In this document: piece by piece, positions 1-17,359 of the stretch
Layout of the letters: each line of letters opens with the position of its first letter
Position numbering within the stretch: position 1 is the stretch's first letter
Source of the DNA: Porpolomopsis calyptriformis
Taxonomy: Eukaryota > Basidiomycota > Agaricomycetes > Agaricales > Hygrophoraceae
Direction of reading: 5' to 3'
Length of the DNA stretch: 64,000 nt
Assembly: GCA_951640195.1 (NCBI GenBank)
Contig: OX621163.1
Coordinates: 2,542,001 to 2,606,000 of the forward strand
Program-made: the position numbers and the translations under genes
Notes under the pieces: generated by a model
What the model saw: only the letters and a program-made list of their open reading frames with translations
What the model was told of the DNA's origin: nothing
The model's database searches: none

Positions 1-1852
1 AGGTCTGCTTTTTTCCTTGGGCTTCAAGCCGGGGGACCTGCAGCTATATGGTAAGCATTCGCTTTAACATATCCCAGTTAACTGTCACATCTTCCAGGTC
101 GTCGTATGCAATAACAATGGTTTTCATGTTCATCACGGCGGCTGTCTTGGCTGAAATTTGTTCGGCTCTGCCCTTGAGTGGATCTATTTACATCTGGGCA
201 GCTGCAAGCGCGGGACCGAAATACGCCAGGCTGTTTGGGTTTATCGTCGCATGGTGGGCTTGTACAGCTTGGATGACTTTCGTTGCTAGTAACAGCCAGG
301 TTCGTTATCTTCTTTCAGTTCTTTTTCCTCGATACGCTAAGGGCTCTACGTAGACGGCTGCAAACTACATTGTATCCCAACTTTCCGTTTATCAGGTAGA
401 CTTTCCTGGTGGTACCGATGACAGCAACCCCAAATGGCGGGCTCTTATTTGGGCCATCTCTGAGGCTTTGCTCTTTCTCTCTGCCACGATAAATTACCTA
501 CCACCGAGATTATACTCCATCGTCTTCAAGTTCTCGGTTGGTATTGTGATGCTCGACTTCCTCCTCTGTATCATCTGGCTACCTATCTCGGTTTCAACGA
601 CATATGGATTTCGCTCTGCCAAAGAAGCTTTTGCCATGACCTGTACGTGCAGTTCCGGAGTTTCAGCCATTAATCTGCGTCTGATATACTTCACTTTTAG
701 ATAATGGAACGGGCGCACCGGCTGGTTGGAATTGGATTCTATCATTGTCTGTGTTCAAATCTTCGTCACAATATCTGACGTCTATTGACAAAGGACGTAA
801 AGCCTTTTTACCGCGGGAACGTTGACAGGCTTTGATGCTTCGGGACACATCGCCGAAGAAACCAAAAACGCGAGGTACGCTTTTCTACTTGACCGAAGCT
901 CGTTTCATGTTAACTCATCACTTAAATAGTGTCATTGCTGCGAAAGGTATTTTGAGTAGCGCTATTGCCACTGGTGTTTTTGGTTTTATCACCACAATTG
1001 TCTTCCTGTTTTGCACACCAGATTTGAATACGGTATTCGCGCTTGATGCTCCTCAACCTTTTGTGCAAATTTACGCATTGGCCCTTGGGAAAGGAGGGGG
1101 TATTGTTATGACCGTAATCGCAGTGATCGGCCTTATGTTGGTATGCATTTTGGTTTCTGGGTGCTGGCACATAAACTGATTCATGCATGGTAGAACACCA
1201 GCGTTGCAATTGTAGCATCTTCCAGGCTCGTTTTTGCTGTCGCTCGCGACGGAGTGTTACCGATGTCAGCTTGGGTGGGCAAAGTAACTCAAGACGGACA
1301 GCCTCAAAATGCTGTTACCGTTATCTATATATTCGCGGCCACTCTCCTATGCACCATTCTTCCCAGCCCAGTAGCATTCACCTCCCTAGTCTCAGCTGCA
1401 GGAATACCCACCATTGCGGCATACGGTCTGATTGCCCTACTTCGCCTTACGATGACACCTGGCCACTTTCAATCTTCACATTTCCGCCTGCATACATTCG
1501 CAAAGCCTTTTTATGTTGCTGCTGTTTTCTTCAACGGGCTTATTTTTGCGGTTCGCTTGCCGTCTTCATCTTCAGTCTTCCATTCTAACTGGTGGTTGTG
1601 TTTCAGGTTATGATATCACCATTTTATTTTCCCGTAGACGCCCAGTCCTTCAACTTCGTGAGTTGAATTTGCGGCGGCTCTGGCTCATTTGCCAACGTAA
1701 TATCTTTGTTATAGGCTTGCGTCATATTTGGTGTAGTGACCGTTTTGGGCATTTTGTGCTGGTATTTTACACCCGAAGACAAGTGGTTGCGCAAAGACCA
1801 CGTGGTTCAGACGATGGAGGCAGCAGACGAACGGGAGAATCATGACGCTTGA
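1..1852 (+). CDS. amino-acid/GABA-type APC permease, 5' end outside window
   Basis: Polytopic plasma- or vacuolar-membrane transporter of the APC superfamily, most like fungal GABA/choline/amino-acid permeases (UGA4 type). The reading frame enters the window already in the protein (GLQAGGPAAIW) and continues across introns, the first clear one at 51-97. Hydrophobic segments follow in order: SSYAITMVFMFITAAVLAE, then the consensus-like LPLSGSIYIW and LFGFIVAWW stretch, IVMLDFLLCIIWLPI, SAIATGVFGFITTIVFL, TVIAVIGLML, VTVIYIFAATLLCTILP and a last helix pair before the polar tail ending ENHDA and TGA at 1850-1852. The conserved VAIVASSRLVFAVARDGVLP block lies near 1200-1265. Substrate cannot be told from sequence. 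The next gene is convergent, 85 bp away. Confidence 0.85.
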
Positions 1853-1936
1853 GATGCTTGAGCATGCTCGATCTATTATGAGAAATCACTTTATAACCTA
1901 TGATCCATCTCGAATCTTTGCCTTGATTTGTTATTA

Positions 1937-4140
1937 TCAAAATGGTTCCAAACCAAGACTTCCTTGACAGGCTCCTTCGATATCTGCGATCTGAACGACA
2001 GTACAATGCAGTAGTTAGTTGGAGGCAAATACAATAGCACGAGCATACTTCTTTCGGCGCATTCACGCTCAGCAAGGTTGAATGGTTTTTCCCAACAAGT
2101 ACTTCGTCCTATTGATTGAGTATGAAGCGAGGTACGAAGACTCACCAATGGAGTCACATACCTCAATCCGTATACCAATGTTATGGTAGTGTTTTGGAAA
2201 TGAAGCTATCGGGGGAACGTAGATACCAGGCTCGATAGTTATGACCATGCCTTCTGTCAGAGGTGCGCTGCGATTGAAATTACCCGACTCGTGCACATCT
2301 GCAATGAAACATCAAATAAAATTCACAAAGATTTCCAGGTCGGTTTGCTTAACAGGCTCACCGATACCGATGGGATGGCTTAAGAAATGTGGATAAAGCA
2401 TACGCTCGAGATCTCCACCCTGGAGACCAAAACCCAGCTGATTGAGTTCTTGCTTAAGAAGTTCACAGGATTTGCGATGCAGGTCATGCAAGCTGATCTG
2501 TGCGGTCTCATTGCATGATGTGATCAAAGTCTTCTGGGTCGAAAGAACAGCAGAATATAGATCTTTTTGTGCACCAGTAAAAGAGCCGGAGGCAGGATAG
2601 GACCGAGCTGACGTTTTGAGGACAAAGTGTCAATGCAAGAAGGTGGACCAAGAGGACCTACACACTAATGTCTGATGCATAACCGCTAAGTAAATGTGTT
2701 AGGATGTCCGAAAAAGTCAACGTCAGGAATGGCAACTGACTTGTATTCACAACCAGCATCAATAAGAAGCATTTCTCCGTCCTGGATCAAATGGTTATTG
2801 GAAGTGTAATGAATAATGAGGGCATTTGGCCTGTGTGGTTATGAATAGTGTCAGCATCCGACGAGGATGAGGAGAGAGAAGGTATGTACAAACCCAGATG
2901 CGATAACAGGCACGTAAGCCATGCGTTGAGCTCCTGAAAGGGAGCAGAGGTATTCGAGATGGGCGGCGAGGGAGCTTTCTGAAAGCCCCGGGCGAGTAAA
3001 GCGCATTGTCTGTACACACAGAAAGATGTCAACTCCAGAGGTACAACACCAGAGCTTCCATGACAACAATATACCTTCGTGTGAGAGAGAGAACTGATAT
3101 CTGCAGCGGCTCGCATAACTCGCTGTTCACATTCGCTTTTGATCGCTCGGAGTCGGGCAATTTCGGGGGCCAGTGGTTTCCTCCGGGAGCTTTTTAGCGA
3201 TTCGACTATTGAGTCGTATTCCGAAGGTGATGGTAAAGGTCGAGAGATATGACTGAGTATAGATTTAGCGGTAGAGCGAATGCTTGGTCGAGCAGATGTA
3301 TGAGGTAGGTCTATGTAGATATGAGAATAAAGGCCAAGAATTGATCTCAGGTGGGATGGGAAATTTTCGATGGATCGTGCTTCATCTGCATTGAAGATTC
3401 TAGCCGCTTCTTCCAAACTGGTCCTTGATACATCCCGAATTATTGGAGACTTGAGAGAAACAGCCCCGTTGGAAACTACCTTGCACCATCCCATTTTTCT
3501 TTAGCTGGATCTTTACCTGAACAGAAGAGGGTCATTCTGTAACCGCGAGATGATGATGTCTTCTCTGGGTGATAGAGACATTATGTACCGTGGCCACAAG
3601 CTAGGACAGAATGATTGCGCACCGAGAATAAGAGCTGAGTCTGGTTCATCAAACCCAGTCAGGTACCAAAAATCGGATGCCTGACGGTATTTGTAACTTG
3701 CGAGAGTCGACTGCAAAAAACGAACGAAATAGCAGAGGAACTCACAATATTTCTATTATCGGATTGTCAGATTCTCAGGCGATCGGATCCATGAGCATAC
3801 TTACTTCCGCTCATATATTTGACTGGGGCAGACACAGACACAGCCATGCAATTGTCTGGAAGGCGCTCCATCAAACTCCTCCTTCGTCGCTCATACTCTC
3901 CAGCGGGTATTCCAGGAGTGAGCTCGTTCGGCCCCACTGAAAATCGAAAGCTTAAGACAGGACAGAGAAGAATAAGGATGTCAACGAACGTAGATGTGGG
4001 TGGGACTGGAAGAGCGGTTGCCCATAGACAGATGGCTTTCCGTCAGCGCGTGTGGTTGCTTCGGTTGCATACTTTCGACACCGGAACGGGCCAACGACCT
4101 TGAGAGACCTTGCAGCTGAGCAAAAAAATCGTCGGGACAT
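1937..4140 (-). CDS. ICP55: mitochondrial intermediate-cleaving peptidase (aminopeptidase P family, M24B)
   Basis: Metallo-aminopeptidase that trims one residue from mitochondrial precursors after the processing peptidase has cut. The first exon (ATG at 4140) encodes [14 protein letters not shown], a basic, Ser/Arg-rich mitochondrial presequence, then [12 protein letters not shown] and an aminopeptidase P N-domain ([35 protein letters not shown]). The pita-bread catalytic domain shows the metal ligands in the expected order: Asp in LLIDAGCEY, Asp in GYASDI, His in FLSHPIG, Glu in [11 protein letters not shown] and Glu in GIRIE. Several short introns interrupt it. The last exon, after LSVNAPKEV, reads [15 protein letters not shown] and stops at 1937-1939. 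Divergent to the lipase gene, about 70-120 bp away. Family assignment is firm; individual splice sites are only partly resolved. Confidence 0.9.
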
Positions 4141-4209
4141 TAAAGAATGCTACTGTCATTAAGGTTAGTCAGAGTTAGATGACCGGCAATCACATGTATT
4201 CCCAATTTA

Positions 4210-6806
4210 TTGGTCGCGAGATGTGCCAAATTTACCAATCTGTCTTTTTATTTTGAACTGATGGAGTCGAGGCACTGGGATACGTACACCCGACAGGGAC
4301 TCGACCTTGCGTCCACCGTTACTGCTATTGGATTCTCGGCAGTCAAAACTGGCACAAAGCTAGGGGTGAGCATGGCCATCCAACTGAAAATTGACCTGCT
4401 TAAATCAGTCTCGTCCGCAGTTTTCAATCACTCGGGAGCTTGTGTCCACTGCAGTTGGTCTTACTGCCTTTGCCGTCGACCACGCGTTTTTTGGTGGCAG
4501 CACGGTCACGAGTCCTATCCTTGGGGGCGCCGTGTCGAGCATGATATCAATCGCGGAACAACTTGTTCTCGCACCAATCTTTCTAAGCGAATATATCACC
4601 TCAACATCACTGATTGCTGCTCACAGCTCTATCAACGTTCTTTCCGTCATAATGCCCGGGAGCAGCGAGGCTTCATTCTCTCTTGCCTCTTTCATCAATC
4701 TTGTTAAACGTGAATGGAGAGCGCCAGCTTTCGGTGACCACCTACCTGATAAAAGCTTTGGCGTCACACAAATCGCCAAAGCTTTAGTAGCTTGGGTCGC
4801 CTTACAAGGCGTAACTCAGGAGTGGCAAGAGAACCGCTGGTTCGAATCTCTCCGCGAACTTCGTGTCAGCCCACCGAGGCAATTCGATTCATTGCGAGAG
4901 CGTAGAGGCTCTCGCGTTCGCGTCACATCAGACGTCATATTTCCTGGGAACAAAGGACAAATCATTTCCGCGGATATCGGGGTTGCTCCAACACGTTCTC
5001 AGTCTATGACTGGCCATCACAAGATATCCCGCCGGGAAAACACGCTTGCAGCAAAACGTATCCGCAGAGAAATACCCCAGCGACCTGTAAATGCGGACAT
5101 GAAAGCCACCCTTCGTCGACTGTCGAAAATGGTACTTGCCGGTTACGGAGGGGCCAGTCTGTTATTCTTCGGGATTTCTCCTATGTCCGCTTCCTCCCAC
5201 ACTCGTATCTCATCCACTTCGAAGCAAAGGCTAGGTTCTTCGAGTGACAAGCACTCGGAAGAGGCTCAATTGGCGACAGCGATCAACGCATCGGAAGCGG
5301 AAGCAGCCGGTGAACTTCCTCCGCCTGATGAAGTAGAGTACTCTTGGTGGGATATCCTTCTTGGTAAACATGATCAGGAAATATTCGAGAGGTTCGCCAA
5401 CCCACCTTCTGAGAGGAAATTGCGGTCAGAAGCGAAGTTAACTATCCCTGCAACTGTCGTAATCGGGGTTGAGCACTTGATGCCTCGTTTCTGGGTATTA
5501 ACCGATCACTCTAGGGCACAGATTGTGCTTGTGCTTCGAGGTTTGTGGTCGCATTTCCGAGCCATGATCGCATAATTGACTGTATCGATCAAGGCACGAT
5601 GTCGCTGAACGAAATCGCAGCTGATTTGACTTGCGAATCCGCGGACTTTGAGCCAGCATCCTCTTTCTCAGAAGACGAAGAAGAACTGCCCGTTCCTGGC
5701 CAAATTTCCTTCCCTACCAGCCACACACCTCTTCCATCTTCATCTTCATTTTCGCCACCGCGATATCATGTACACAGCGGGATGCTTCGCATGGCGCGTG
5801 CTATGGGAGACGTTGGCAAGCCTGTCCAGCTTGCCGTCCATGAAGCACTCTACCGAAACCCCGATTATGGTTAGCTCTCCCGTCACCCTCTGGTGGTCTG
5901 CTATTCATATTCTCTCCCATCAGAACTTGTGTTATGCGGACATAGCCTGGGGGCTGGTGTTGCCGCTCTGCTCGGTCTAGTAAGTTTCCATTTTGATCCA
6001 GGTTAATGGCAGTCCATTCATTCCACCATCTAGATTTGGGCTGACCCAAAAACCTGCCGTACCGTCCGCTCAAGCGGACTTCCAGTGGGTCGACGGGTCT
6101 CTGTATATTGTTTCGCTCCACCGTGCGTGCTTCCTCAAATTATTTCTTGCCTAATATATAAATACATCAAAACTCTAGGTGTCTCACCGATTCCGCCCTG
6201 AGCTCCCTAGCTTCAAATCTGATCGTTTCCTTTGTATATTCACACGATGTTGTGTCCCGACTCTCCCTAGATCATGTGAGAGACATCAGAAACACTGTCC
6301 TGTGGTTGTGCAATGCCAATGACACAGGGGTTGGGAGTCGCGGCGAAGGTTACTCAGCAGTCATCAGACGGGCCAGGCAATGGAAAGCTGGGTTGGGATC
6401 ACCAGAGGACCCAGATTGGGTATGTTTTATCCCCACATACGCATGTCATAGGTTACTTGCTGAAGGTATGCATTTTCTGCTGGCACAGTTTATTGCAACG
6501 AGAAAGACATTGGAAGCCAACATGCAATTGGCCAATACATTTCCACCAGGTCGAGTCTTGTGGGCGATGAGGGACAGTGATCTGCATCCTTCTCACCGGG
6601 TTTCAACGCAAAAATCAAATAATGATAGAGATAGATTGAGGCTATTTGAGGTCCTAGACGTCGAGAAGGTTTTCTCTCAAGTCATATTTGCGCGGGATAT
6701 GCTGAGGTGTGTTCTCTTCCTTGAACCTGAAGTAAGCTGGTTGACGGAGATTCATAGTGCGCATATGCCTCATCAGTATGATCGAGTTTTACACGACCTA
6801 TTGTAG
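4210..6806 (+). CDS. membrane-associated class 3 lipase (diacylglycerol lipase-like)
   Basis: Serine lipase expected to hydrolyse acylglycerols at a membrane. The N-terminal part is hydrophobic (LDLASTVTAIGFSAVKTGTKLG, an intron at 4366-4420, then FSITRELVSTAVGLTAFAVD and ISIAEQLVLAPIFLSEYI) and is followed by a long basic, low-conservation region. An intron at 5541-5593 leads to TMSLNEIAADLTCE and the alpha/beta-hydrolase core. The nucleophile Ser is in LCGHSLGAGVAALLGL (near 5932), Asp in FVYSHDVVSRLSLDHVRDI (near 6240) and His probably in HMPHQYDRVLHDLL at the C-terminus. Stop TAG at 6804-6806. The start could be the ATG at 4210 or the in-frame MESRHWDTY at 4261; I favour the latter by similarity, since the preceding residues look unconserved. 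Confidence 0.87.
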
Positions 6807-7297
6807 ATGATAGTTTGTAATGAATGATAATATGTATCATCATGAGGTGAAACAACGCACGATTATACCGTACTTTTCCTGAAAAGGGACCAATTTCTTG
6901 TCCTGGTCACTCTGGTCTTTAGGTAAATATCTACCTGCTTGCCCAGTCAATATTAAGAAGCTGAGCAACGTTAAATTCAAATTTGCGGGCAGAGGCTGTC
7001 TGCGATTTGACACGCGTAATTCGCGATCTTTTAACATTACTGACCAGGGTGGAGGCACGAGAAGCACCGAACGTTATCGCGAGTGTTGATCTGACAATGT
7101 TTCAGACATCTGGGGATTGCCGACCGAGTCTCGCAAGTTGTATGGGAAGTTTGGTGCGAGCATTGTGCATGTTGAATGCATGCATGCCTTGTTCACAGTG
7201 AGAGTTAGCAGAGTGATGAAGATTACCCTACATACCCTGCGGTGAAGACCCGATTGGGAGACGCAAAATACGTGGAAACGACGGCGGAACCTGGTTG

Positions 7298-7680
7298 CTA
7301 ACGAAAGCACTGTATTAACCGTCGGTTTCGTCCCTGATCCTCATGTTGCAGAAGCGGCAAATACGATCCAACCCCATCTAAAGTGTAACGGCGTTTGGTG
7401 TACAGGGGGGAACTCGTGTCTCGTAACCTATTCGAGAACCTGTGATTCAATCTGTAGTAACGAATACCAGCAAGATATAGATGGCAGGGCGGGGAGGAGT
7501 TTGCATCGGACATCCTTACCAGGGGGATTTTCCCTCAAACCGAGGGTTATAGGATTGAAGGAACAGCTTCACCAAAATTGTTACACATTTCTCTGTTCTG
7601 GCAAGGATTGGGGGTCGGATGACAATGTCGAACACGTGCGTGCAAAATTTATCCAGGGCATACTTAAGGACTGCGAAATA
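7298..7680 (-). CDS. possible spliced open segment, no recognised product
   Basis: In the 1.1-kb gap between the convergent lipase and SPT4 genes, the minus strand is open from 7680 (YFAVLKYALDKFCTH...) to a good donor GTAAGG at 7519. It continues in frame after an acceptor CAG at 7440-7442 (FSNRLRDTSSPLYTKRRY, then LDGVGSYLPLLQHEDQ) to TAG at 7298. I found no start codon, no family match and no obvious continuation. The rest of 6807-7941 shows only short overlapping ORFs on both strands (for example 6983-7201 plus and 6840-7067 minus) with no motif. This may be a fragment of an unrecognised gene or chance. Confidence 0.15.
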
Positions 7681-7941
7681 TAGGATGTTTCATTACGACT
7701 GTGGAGGGAACGAGTGCTGTGGCACGCACCTAAAGCTCAATGACACGCGCACACGGTGCTACTGACTTATTATAAATGAATGAACAACTGTGTAGCCTTG
7801 ATGGAAAAGCGGGAAAAGGTTCCACATGTCGATGGTAAGGTGGAAACGGAAGTAGAGGAAAAATAAATGAACCATGTGGTTGCAACGTTGGCATTGAGAC
7901 AGTATACAACTCGTGGTCGAGTGAAGGGACGATCAAGGTCA

Positions 7942-8393
7942 TTAGTCCTGGTCCGTCTGGTCTCTAGGGCGGTATTTAATACCACGACTGTAGAGCTCTG
8001 CCTCTACATCCTCTGGGATTCGACCTTTCACGCGAACAGCATATATGCCTCTGGCATATTTTGCTGTGTGAAACTAGTCAGGGGACGCAAAGTGTCAGAA
8101 GGATGTGCGTACACGTTCGCTGCCACCTAGACACCCAGCTTGCCTCCGGATCGATAGTAGCAATGAGACCGTCAAAATAAGTTGTTGTACAGACGCTAAT
8201 GCGATCACTCGAGCCTTTCATCTGTCAAAGCATTTCATTCGGATCTGGGCCAAAATCAGGATCAACAAACCTGCATGAGTTCTTCGCAGTTTGGGCAGCC
8301 ATTCTTCCTAAACTCCAATAGATGCAGGACTATGGAACACAAGAGACAGGCGCGCAACTGTTTTGACTTGGATTGCTGAGGGATAGAGGCCAT
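7942..8393 (-). CDS. SPT4: transcription elongation factor SPT4
   Basis: Small zinc-binding partner of SPT5 in the DSIF complex that travels with RNA polymerase II. No single frame is long, but splicing gives a complete 117-residue protein. Exon 1 is 8393-8271 (MASIPQQSKSKQLRACLLC), with the zinc ligands CLLC and, after SIVLHLLEFRKNG, CPNC followed by EELMQ. Intron 8222-8270 (49 bp). Exon 2 is 8221-8113 (MKGSSDRISVCTTTYFDGL, then IATIDPEASWVSRWQRT). Intron 8064-8112 (49 bp). Exon 3 is 8063-7942 (SKYARGIYAVRVKGRIPED, then VEAELYSRGIKYRPRDQ) ending TAA at 7942-7944. Every conserved Spt4 block is present. The start is only 34 bp from the divergent MRS6 start, so the two genes share a very short promoter. 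Confidence 0.95.
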
Positions 8394-8426
8394 GGGTTGT
8401 GGTTGAAACCTGAATAAACAAAGACT

Positions 8427-10276
8427 ATGGACAATCATTTTGACATTGTCGTTCTTGGGACTGGGCTCGTTGAGTCTGTCGTTGCTGCGTGAGTTTTCGC
8501 GTCATCAGCAACAAGTTTCACTGTGTTAAAATTCTCCCTGACAGTGCGCTTTCAAAGGCCGGATTCAAGGTGGTTCATGTCGACGAGAATTCCTATTACG
8601 GCTCAGACGAAGCTAGCCTCTCGCTGGAAGAATTTATCAAATGGGCTGACGACCGTTCTGCACCGGCTTCAGAGCATGATTCGGAGACATCCCTATACCT
8701 GGCGTCTCAGAGGTCGAAATTTACTTCTATTACTCATACAGCAACCGATCTACCGATTCCCCGTGGTTATTCGTTATCTCTGTCGCCATCTATCATTCCT
8801 GCTGTTGGGCCTTTGACTGCTTCCCTTATTTCCTCTGGAGTCTCTCGATATGGCGGCTTTAGACTTCTTGGACGTGTAGCCATCTACGATCGCTCTGGTA
8901 AAGTGAAAAGTGTTCCCGAAAGCAAGGAACACATATTCAAAAGCCAAGAGATTAGCTTACTTGATAAACGGAGGTTAATGAGAGTTTTGACATTTGCAGC
9001 TGGCGAATTCGAGGGCAAGGCTGAGATAGCTGGCAAGGAAGACATTCCCTTCTACAACTTCCTTTGCGATGTCTTTTCCCTGAATAGCGAAGCGGCGGAA
9101 GCAATCGCTTTTGCACTGACATATTGCGTATCTACATCAGGTATATTGTATGGTCAACAGTCATCCTGTTATTTGCGCCTAATACGGGGTATTTACAGAT
9201 GCAACCCTCCCAGCCCTTAAGCGTCTCCGGCGTTACTTGCGCTCTGCAGGTCGTTATGGCGCCTCTCCTTTTTTAGTTGGATATTATGGCGGTGCGGGGG
9301 AAATAGCCCAAGGTTTTTGTCGCGCTTCGGCAGTCAGTGGAGGGATATACATCCTCGGCAAACATATTTCTTCCATAGTGCAATCGGAAGACTCTACACT
9401 CTCTCATCACAACCGCGGAGCAGGATCACCACCATCGAATTACGTGTTGACACTCGACGACTTTCCTGACCCCATCACATGCAGGATAATAATCTCATCC
9501 TCCGACTATGCATCTCCTAATCTTTGCCCTTCAATTGTGCCATCCCCAGTCCAGGGAGATATTAAAGGCGCCATTGTTGCACGTTGTATTGCCATAATAG
9601 ATCAACCGATATCGTTTACTCCTCTGGTCGACTCACTAGCTCCCGAGGTTGATGAGACACTCACACACGAAGGAGTTGCTTCGCAAAAGTTCGAAACTTC
9701 ACTGCTAATCTTTCCCCCTTCCTCGTTGGATGGTGGATCTGCAACTGCCTCCGCCAACGTTCTCATCACTGGAGCAGACAGCATGTCTGCACCTGAAGGG
9801 AAATGTATGTTGCTGACTCTCAACTCTACAATTCAAATTCACATCCTCTGGTCGTAATCTTAGGGATACTCTATATTTCTATGCCGATTATTGATTCGGC
9901 GATTTCTCCTGAAGCAGTACTTAGACCATACCTCGTGGCCACACTTGCACTTGTTTCTCGTGCAGACACCACCCTCCCAGTTGAACCTTTGTTCACTACC
10001 TTCTACATTCAACACTTTCCGTCGCCGTTGCCTTCTGCAACTGGTTCAAAATTCCTCATTTCACCGCCGCCGTCACACCTTTTGTCAGAATCGCTTGACT
10101 CTGTCGTCACCAATGCCGAAGCTGTCTTTTGGCATGCAGTGGATCTACTCAAGCCATCTTCGACAGATTTACGAACTGAAAAATCTGCTGAAGCGTCAGC
10201 TGAGAACTTTGTCAACATTGATAGCTTCTGGCCGCCGTTGAGTACTGATCCTGGCGAGGAATCCGACGAGTGGTGA
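8427..10276 (+). CDS. MRS6: Rab escort protein (Rab geranylgeranyltransferase component A)
   Basis: Presents newly made Rab GTPases to geranylgeranyltransferase II and delivers them to membranes. Exon 1 (ATG 8427) encodes MDNHFDIVVLGTGLVESVVA, the N-terminal dinucleotide-fold-like motif of the GDI/REP family. A 56-bp intron (8489-8544) is followed by ALSKAGFKVVHVDENSYYG, the classic next block. Later blocks are GFRLLGRVAIYDRSGKVKSV, RLMRVLTFAAGEF, FLCDVFSLNSEAAEAIAFAL, RSAGRYGASPFLVGYYG and GEIAQGFCRASAVSGGIYIL. The long insert and C-terminal extension distinguish REP from GDI. Introns occur near 9141-9200 and 9807-9865. It ends in an acidic tail (DPGEESDEW) with TGA at 10274-10276. Confidence 0.93.
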
Positions 10277-10302
10277 TTCACGACCACTGCTTTAGCACAC
10301 TC

Positions 10303-10325
10303 CGGAGATATATATATATATATAT
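10303..10325. repeat. AT dinucleotide run between convergent genes
   Basis: A short (TA)n tract lies in the 78-bp gap between the stop codons of MRS6 (+) and RPC1 (-). It may influence 3'-end formation on both strands; that is inference. Confidence 0.6.
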
Positions 10326-10354
10326 TTCCGACATCCCATATGTATATTTGACAA

Positions 10355-15581
<5,227 letters not shown>

Positions 15582-15693
15582 TGCTGCAGATGAAAGGTGG
15601 ATAAGATAGAGTCAATGCGCGTCGATCCGAAAAGGGTAAGACCATATTTGCTCATATTTATACCGTGTAAAGACTTGCGCGTCCTTCCTTGCC

Positions 15694-16817
15694 ATGTCCA
15701 GAGCATCTTACGACCGGTGTGTACTCATCCAGCAGCACCTGAATCCATTTCCAGTCATTGAAGCATTCGTAGATATCTCACTGTATTTTCACCGGAGGGA
15801 CGGCTGTATCAAGTTGGTTCGTTGAGCAACATTCGTGTGCCCGATCGAGATTGACCTGTCTTTGAAGAATATGCGTTCAAAGCTATTTCTGGGTCGGGTC
15901 ACACTGCCATCGCCGTTCGAGGAAAGGACACGTCGGTTGTCATTACGCAGACGAAAATTCCCGTGGGTTGTTTGCTCGACTCTTGTCATAAGCAACCCAT
16001 TTAGTGTGAATCGGATAGGATAAATTGCTTGACCCCTCTACGGTCACCCATCTTTTTAGCATCACTCCTACTATAGGTTGCGTGATGACTGGGCTGATTG
16101 GTATGTTGACTTTTGTCAAATACCAGTCTATCGATAGTTGTTCACATCACACCCAGCGGATGCCCGCTCACAAGTAACGCGGGCGAGGTCAGAGGCGGCA
16201 GAATTCAGATACAAATACGGCTACGAAATAACACCCGACGCTTTGGCACGGCGACTCGCGAATATCAACCAAGTATACACACAAGAAGCAAGGATGCGTC
16301 CTTTGGGTATCTGTATGTCGCTCCTCATCCCGTGTTCTTAGCACCGTTAGTAAAGTGACATCACACTCAAGCGATGATCCTGATTGGAATCGATTCAGAA
16401 TTCGGTCCTCAGTGTTTCAAGCTCGACCCCGCAGGATACTTTGTGGGATTCCACGCCACGGCGGCCGGCCAGAAGCAGCAAGAGGCGATGAATCATCTTG
16501 AGAAGAAGTGGAAGAAGCTGAACGGCGGCAAGGGAGCCGATGACCCGGCTCAGTCAGGAAAAACACTGGGCAGAGCAGAGGTTATCGAGGTCAGTCATTT
16601 TCCTCGGTCGTTTCCGGGATGGCTCTCACTTTTTCGCCTGCAGATGGCAATCGAAGCGATGTCTACGGTCCATGCGACCGATTATAAGTCGGGAGAAATC
16701 GAAATTGGTATTGTCTCAGAAGCCGAGGAGGAAGATGTGAAGACAAGAGGGCTATGGCGTGTCATGGGCGAGGCAGAAGTGGAGGCACACCTATCGGCGT
16801 ACGCTGAAAAAGACTAA
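15694..16817 (+). CDS. SCL1: 20S proteasome subunit alpha-1 (alpha-6 type, PSMA6)
   Basis: Structural subunit of the proteasome alpha ring. The spliced protein begins MSRASYDR, then [20 protein letters not shown] (the alpha-subunit signature), [119 protein letters not shown] and a C-terminus with [13 protein letters not shown] and [13 protein letters not shown]. Order and content match PSMA6/Scl1 rather than other alpha subunits. At least six short introns. Stop TAA 16815-16817. Divergent to RPC1 with about 113 bp between starts. Confidence 0.95.
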
Positions 16818-16890
16818 TTGTCCTCGGGGCGTGCGATGTATTGTAAATTGGCAGCTGAACTAGTCTACCACACGCTGGGACATGACTTGC

Positions 16891-17105
16891 TCATCGCAGA
16901 GAGGCACCTCCACTCTGAGGTATTGTCATTCAACCTGAGATCGTGACAGCAAACTCAATAACCCACCAATACCGCCTCGATCTCGGCCGCTTCCAAGTCG
17001 TGGACCTTTGGCATCCCGAAACGATCTGGCGCCTCCCAGAATTCTTTAAACACTTGTGTATTTCTAGTATCCGAGTCAGGCTTTGCTTGTGCAGCATTCG
17101 TCGCT
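16891..17105 (-). CDS. small conserved-looking protein, N-terminus unresolved
   Basis: The minus strand reads NAAQAKPDSDTRNTQVFKEF, then WEAPDRFGMPKVHDLEAAEI and EAVL up to a donor GTGGGT. A 52-bp intron (16915-16966) joins it in frame to SGGASLR and TGA at 16891-16893. The F-W-E-A-P, P-x-V-x-x-L-E and final SGGAS blocks look like a short fungal protein family (an acidic body of about 60-80 residues, possibly mitochondrial), but I cannot name it. Upstream of 17105 the frame closes in a poly-A stretch, so a short first exon with the start codon should lie between about 17120 and 17250, overlapping the promoter of the next gene. The opposite frame at 16930-17136 is a shadow. Confidence 0.5.
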
Positions 17106-17252
17106 TTATTAGGATTTTTTTAACCTCGAAAAGCAAGGAGAGCTAGTTAACACGCACTAGACGGCCACCTTCGTTTGCCAATGAAATGAATGAGGGGACG
17201 ATGAACTCGGGTGGACAACAAACGGAACGAGGGGTGCATTGGTGGGCGGTCG

Positions 17253-17260
17253 TATATAAA
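17253..17260 (+). promoter_or_regulatory. TATA box of the secreted-peptide gene
   Basis: TATATAAA about 100 bp before the ATG at 17360, with pyrimidine-rich sequence between. A strong TATA box is typical of inducible, highly expressed fungal genes. Confidence 0.55.
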
Positions 17261-17359
17261 AAGCAAGCCAGCTCAGACGGTGGTCTCCAGCAGCGCTCAT
17301 CTCCTATCTACTCTCAACTCTCTGGTGCTGGTCGCCTCACCTCTCTCATCCTATTTAAC

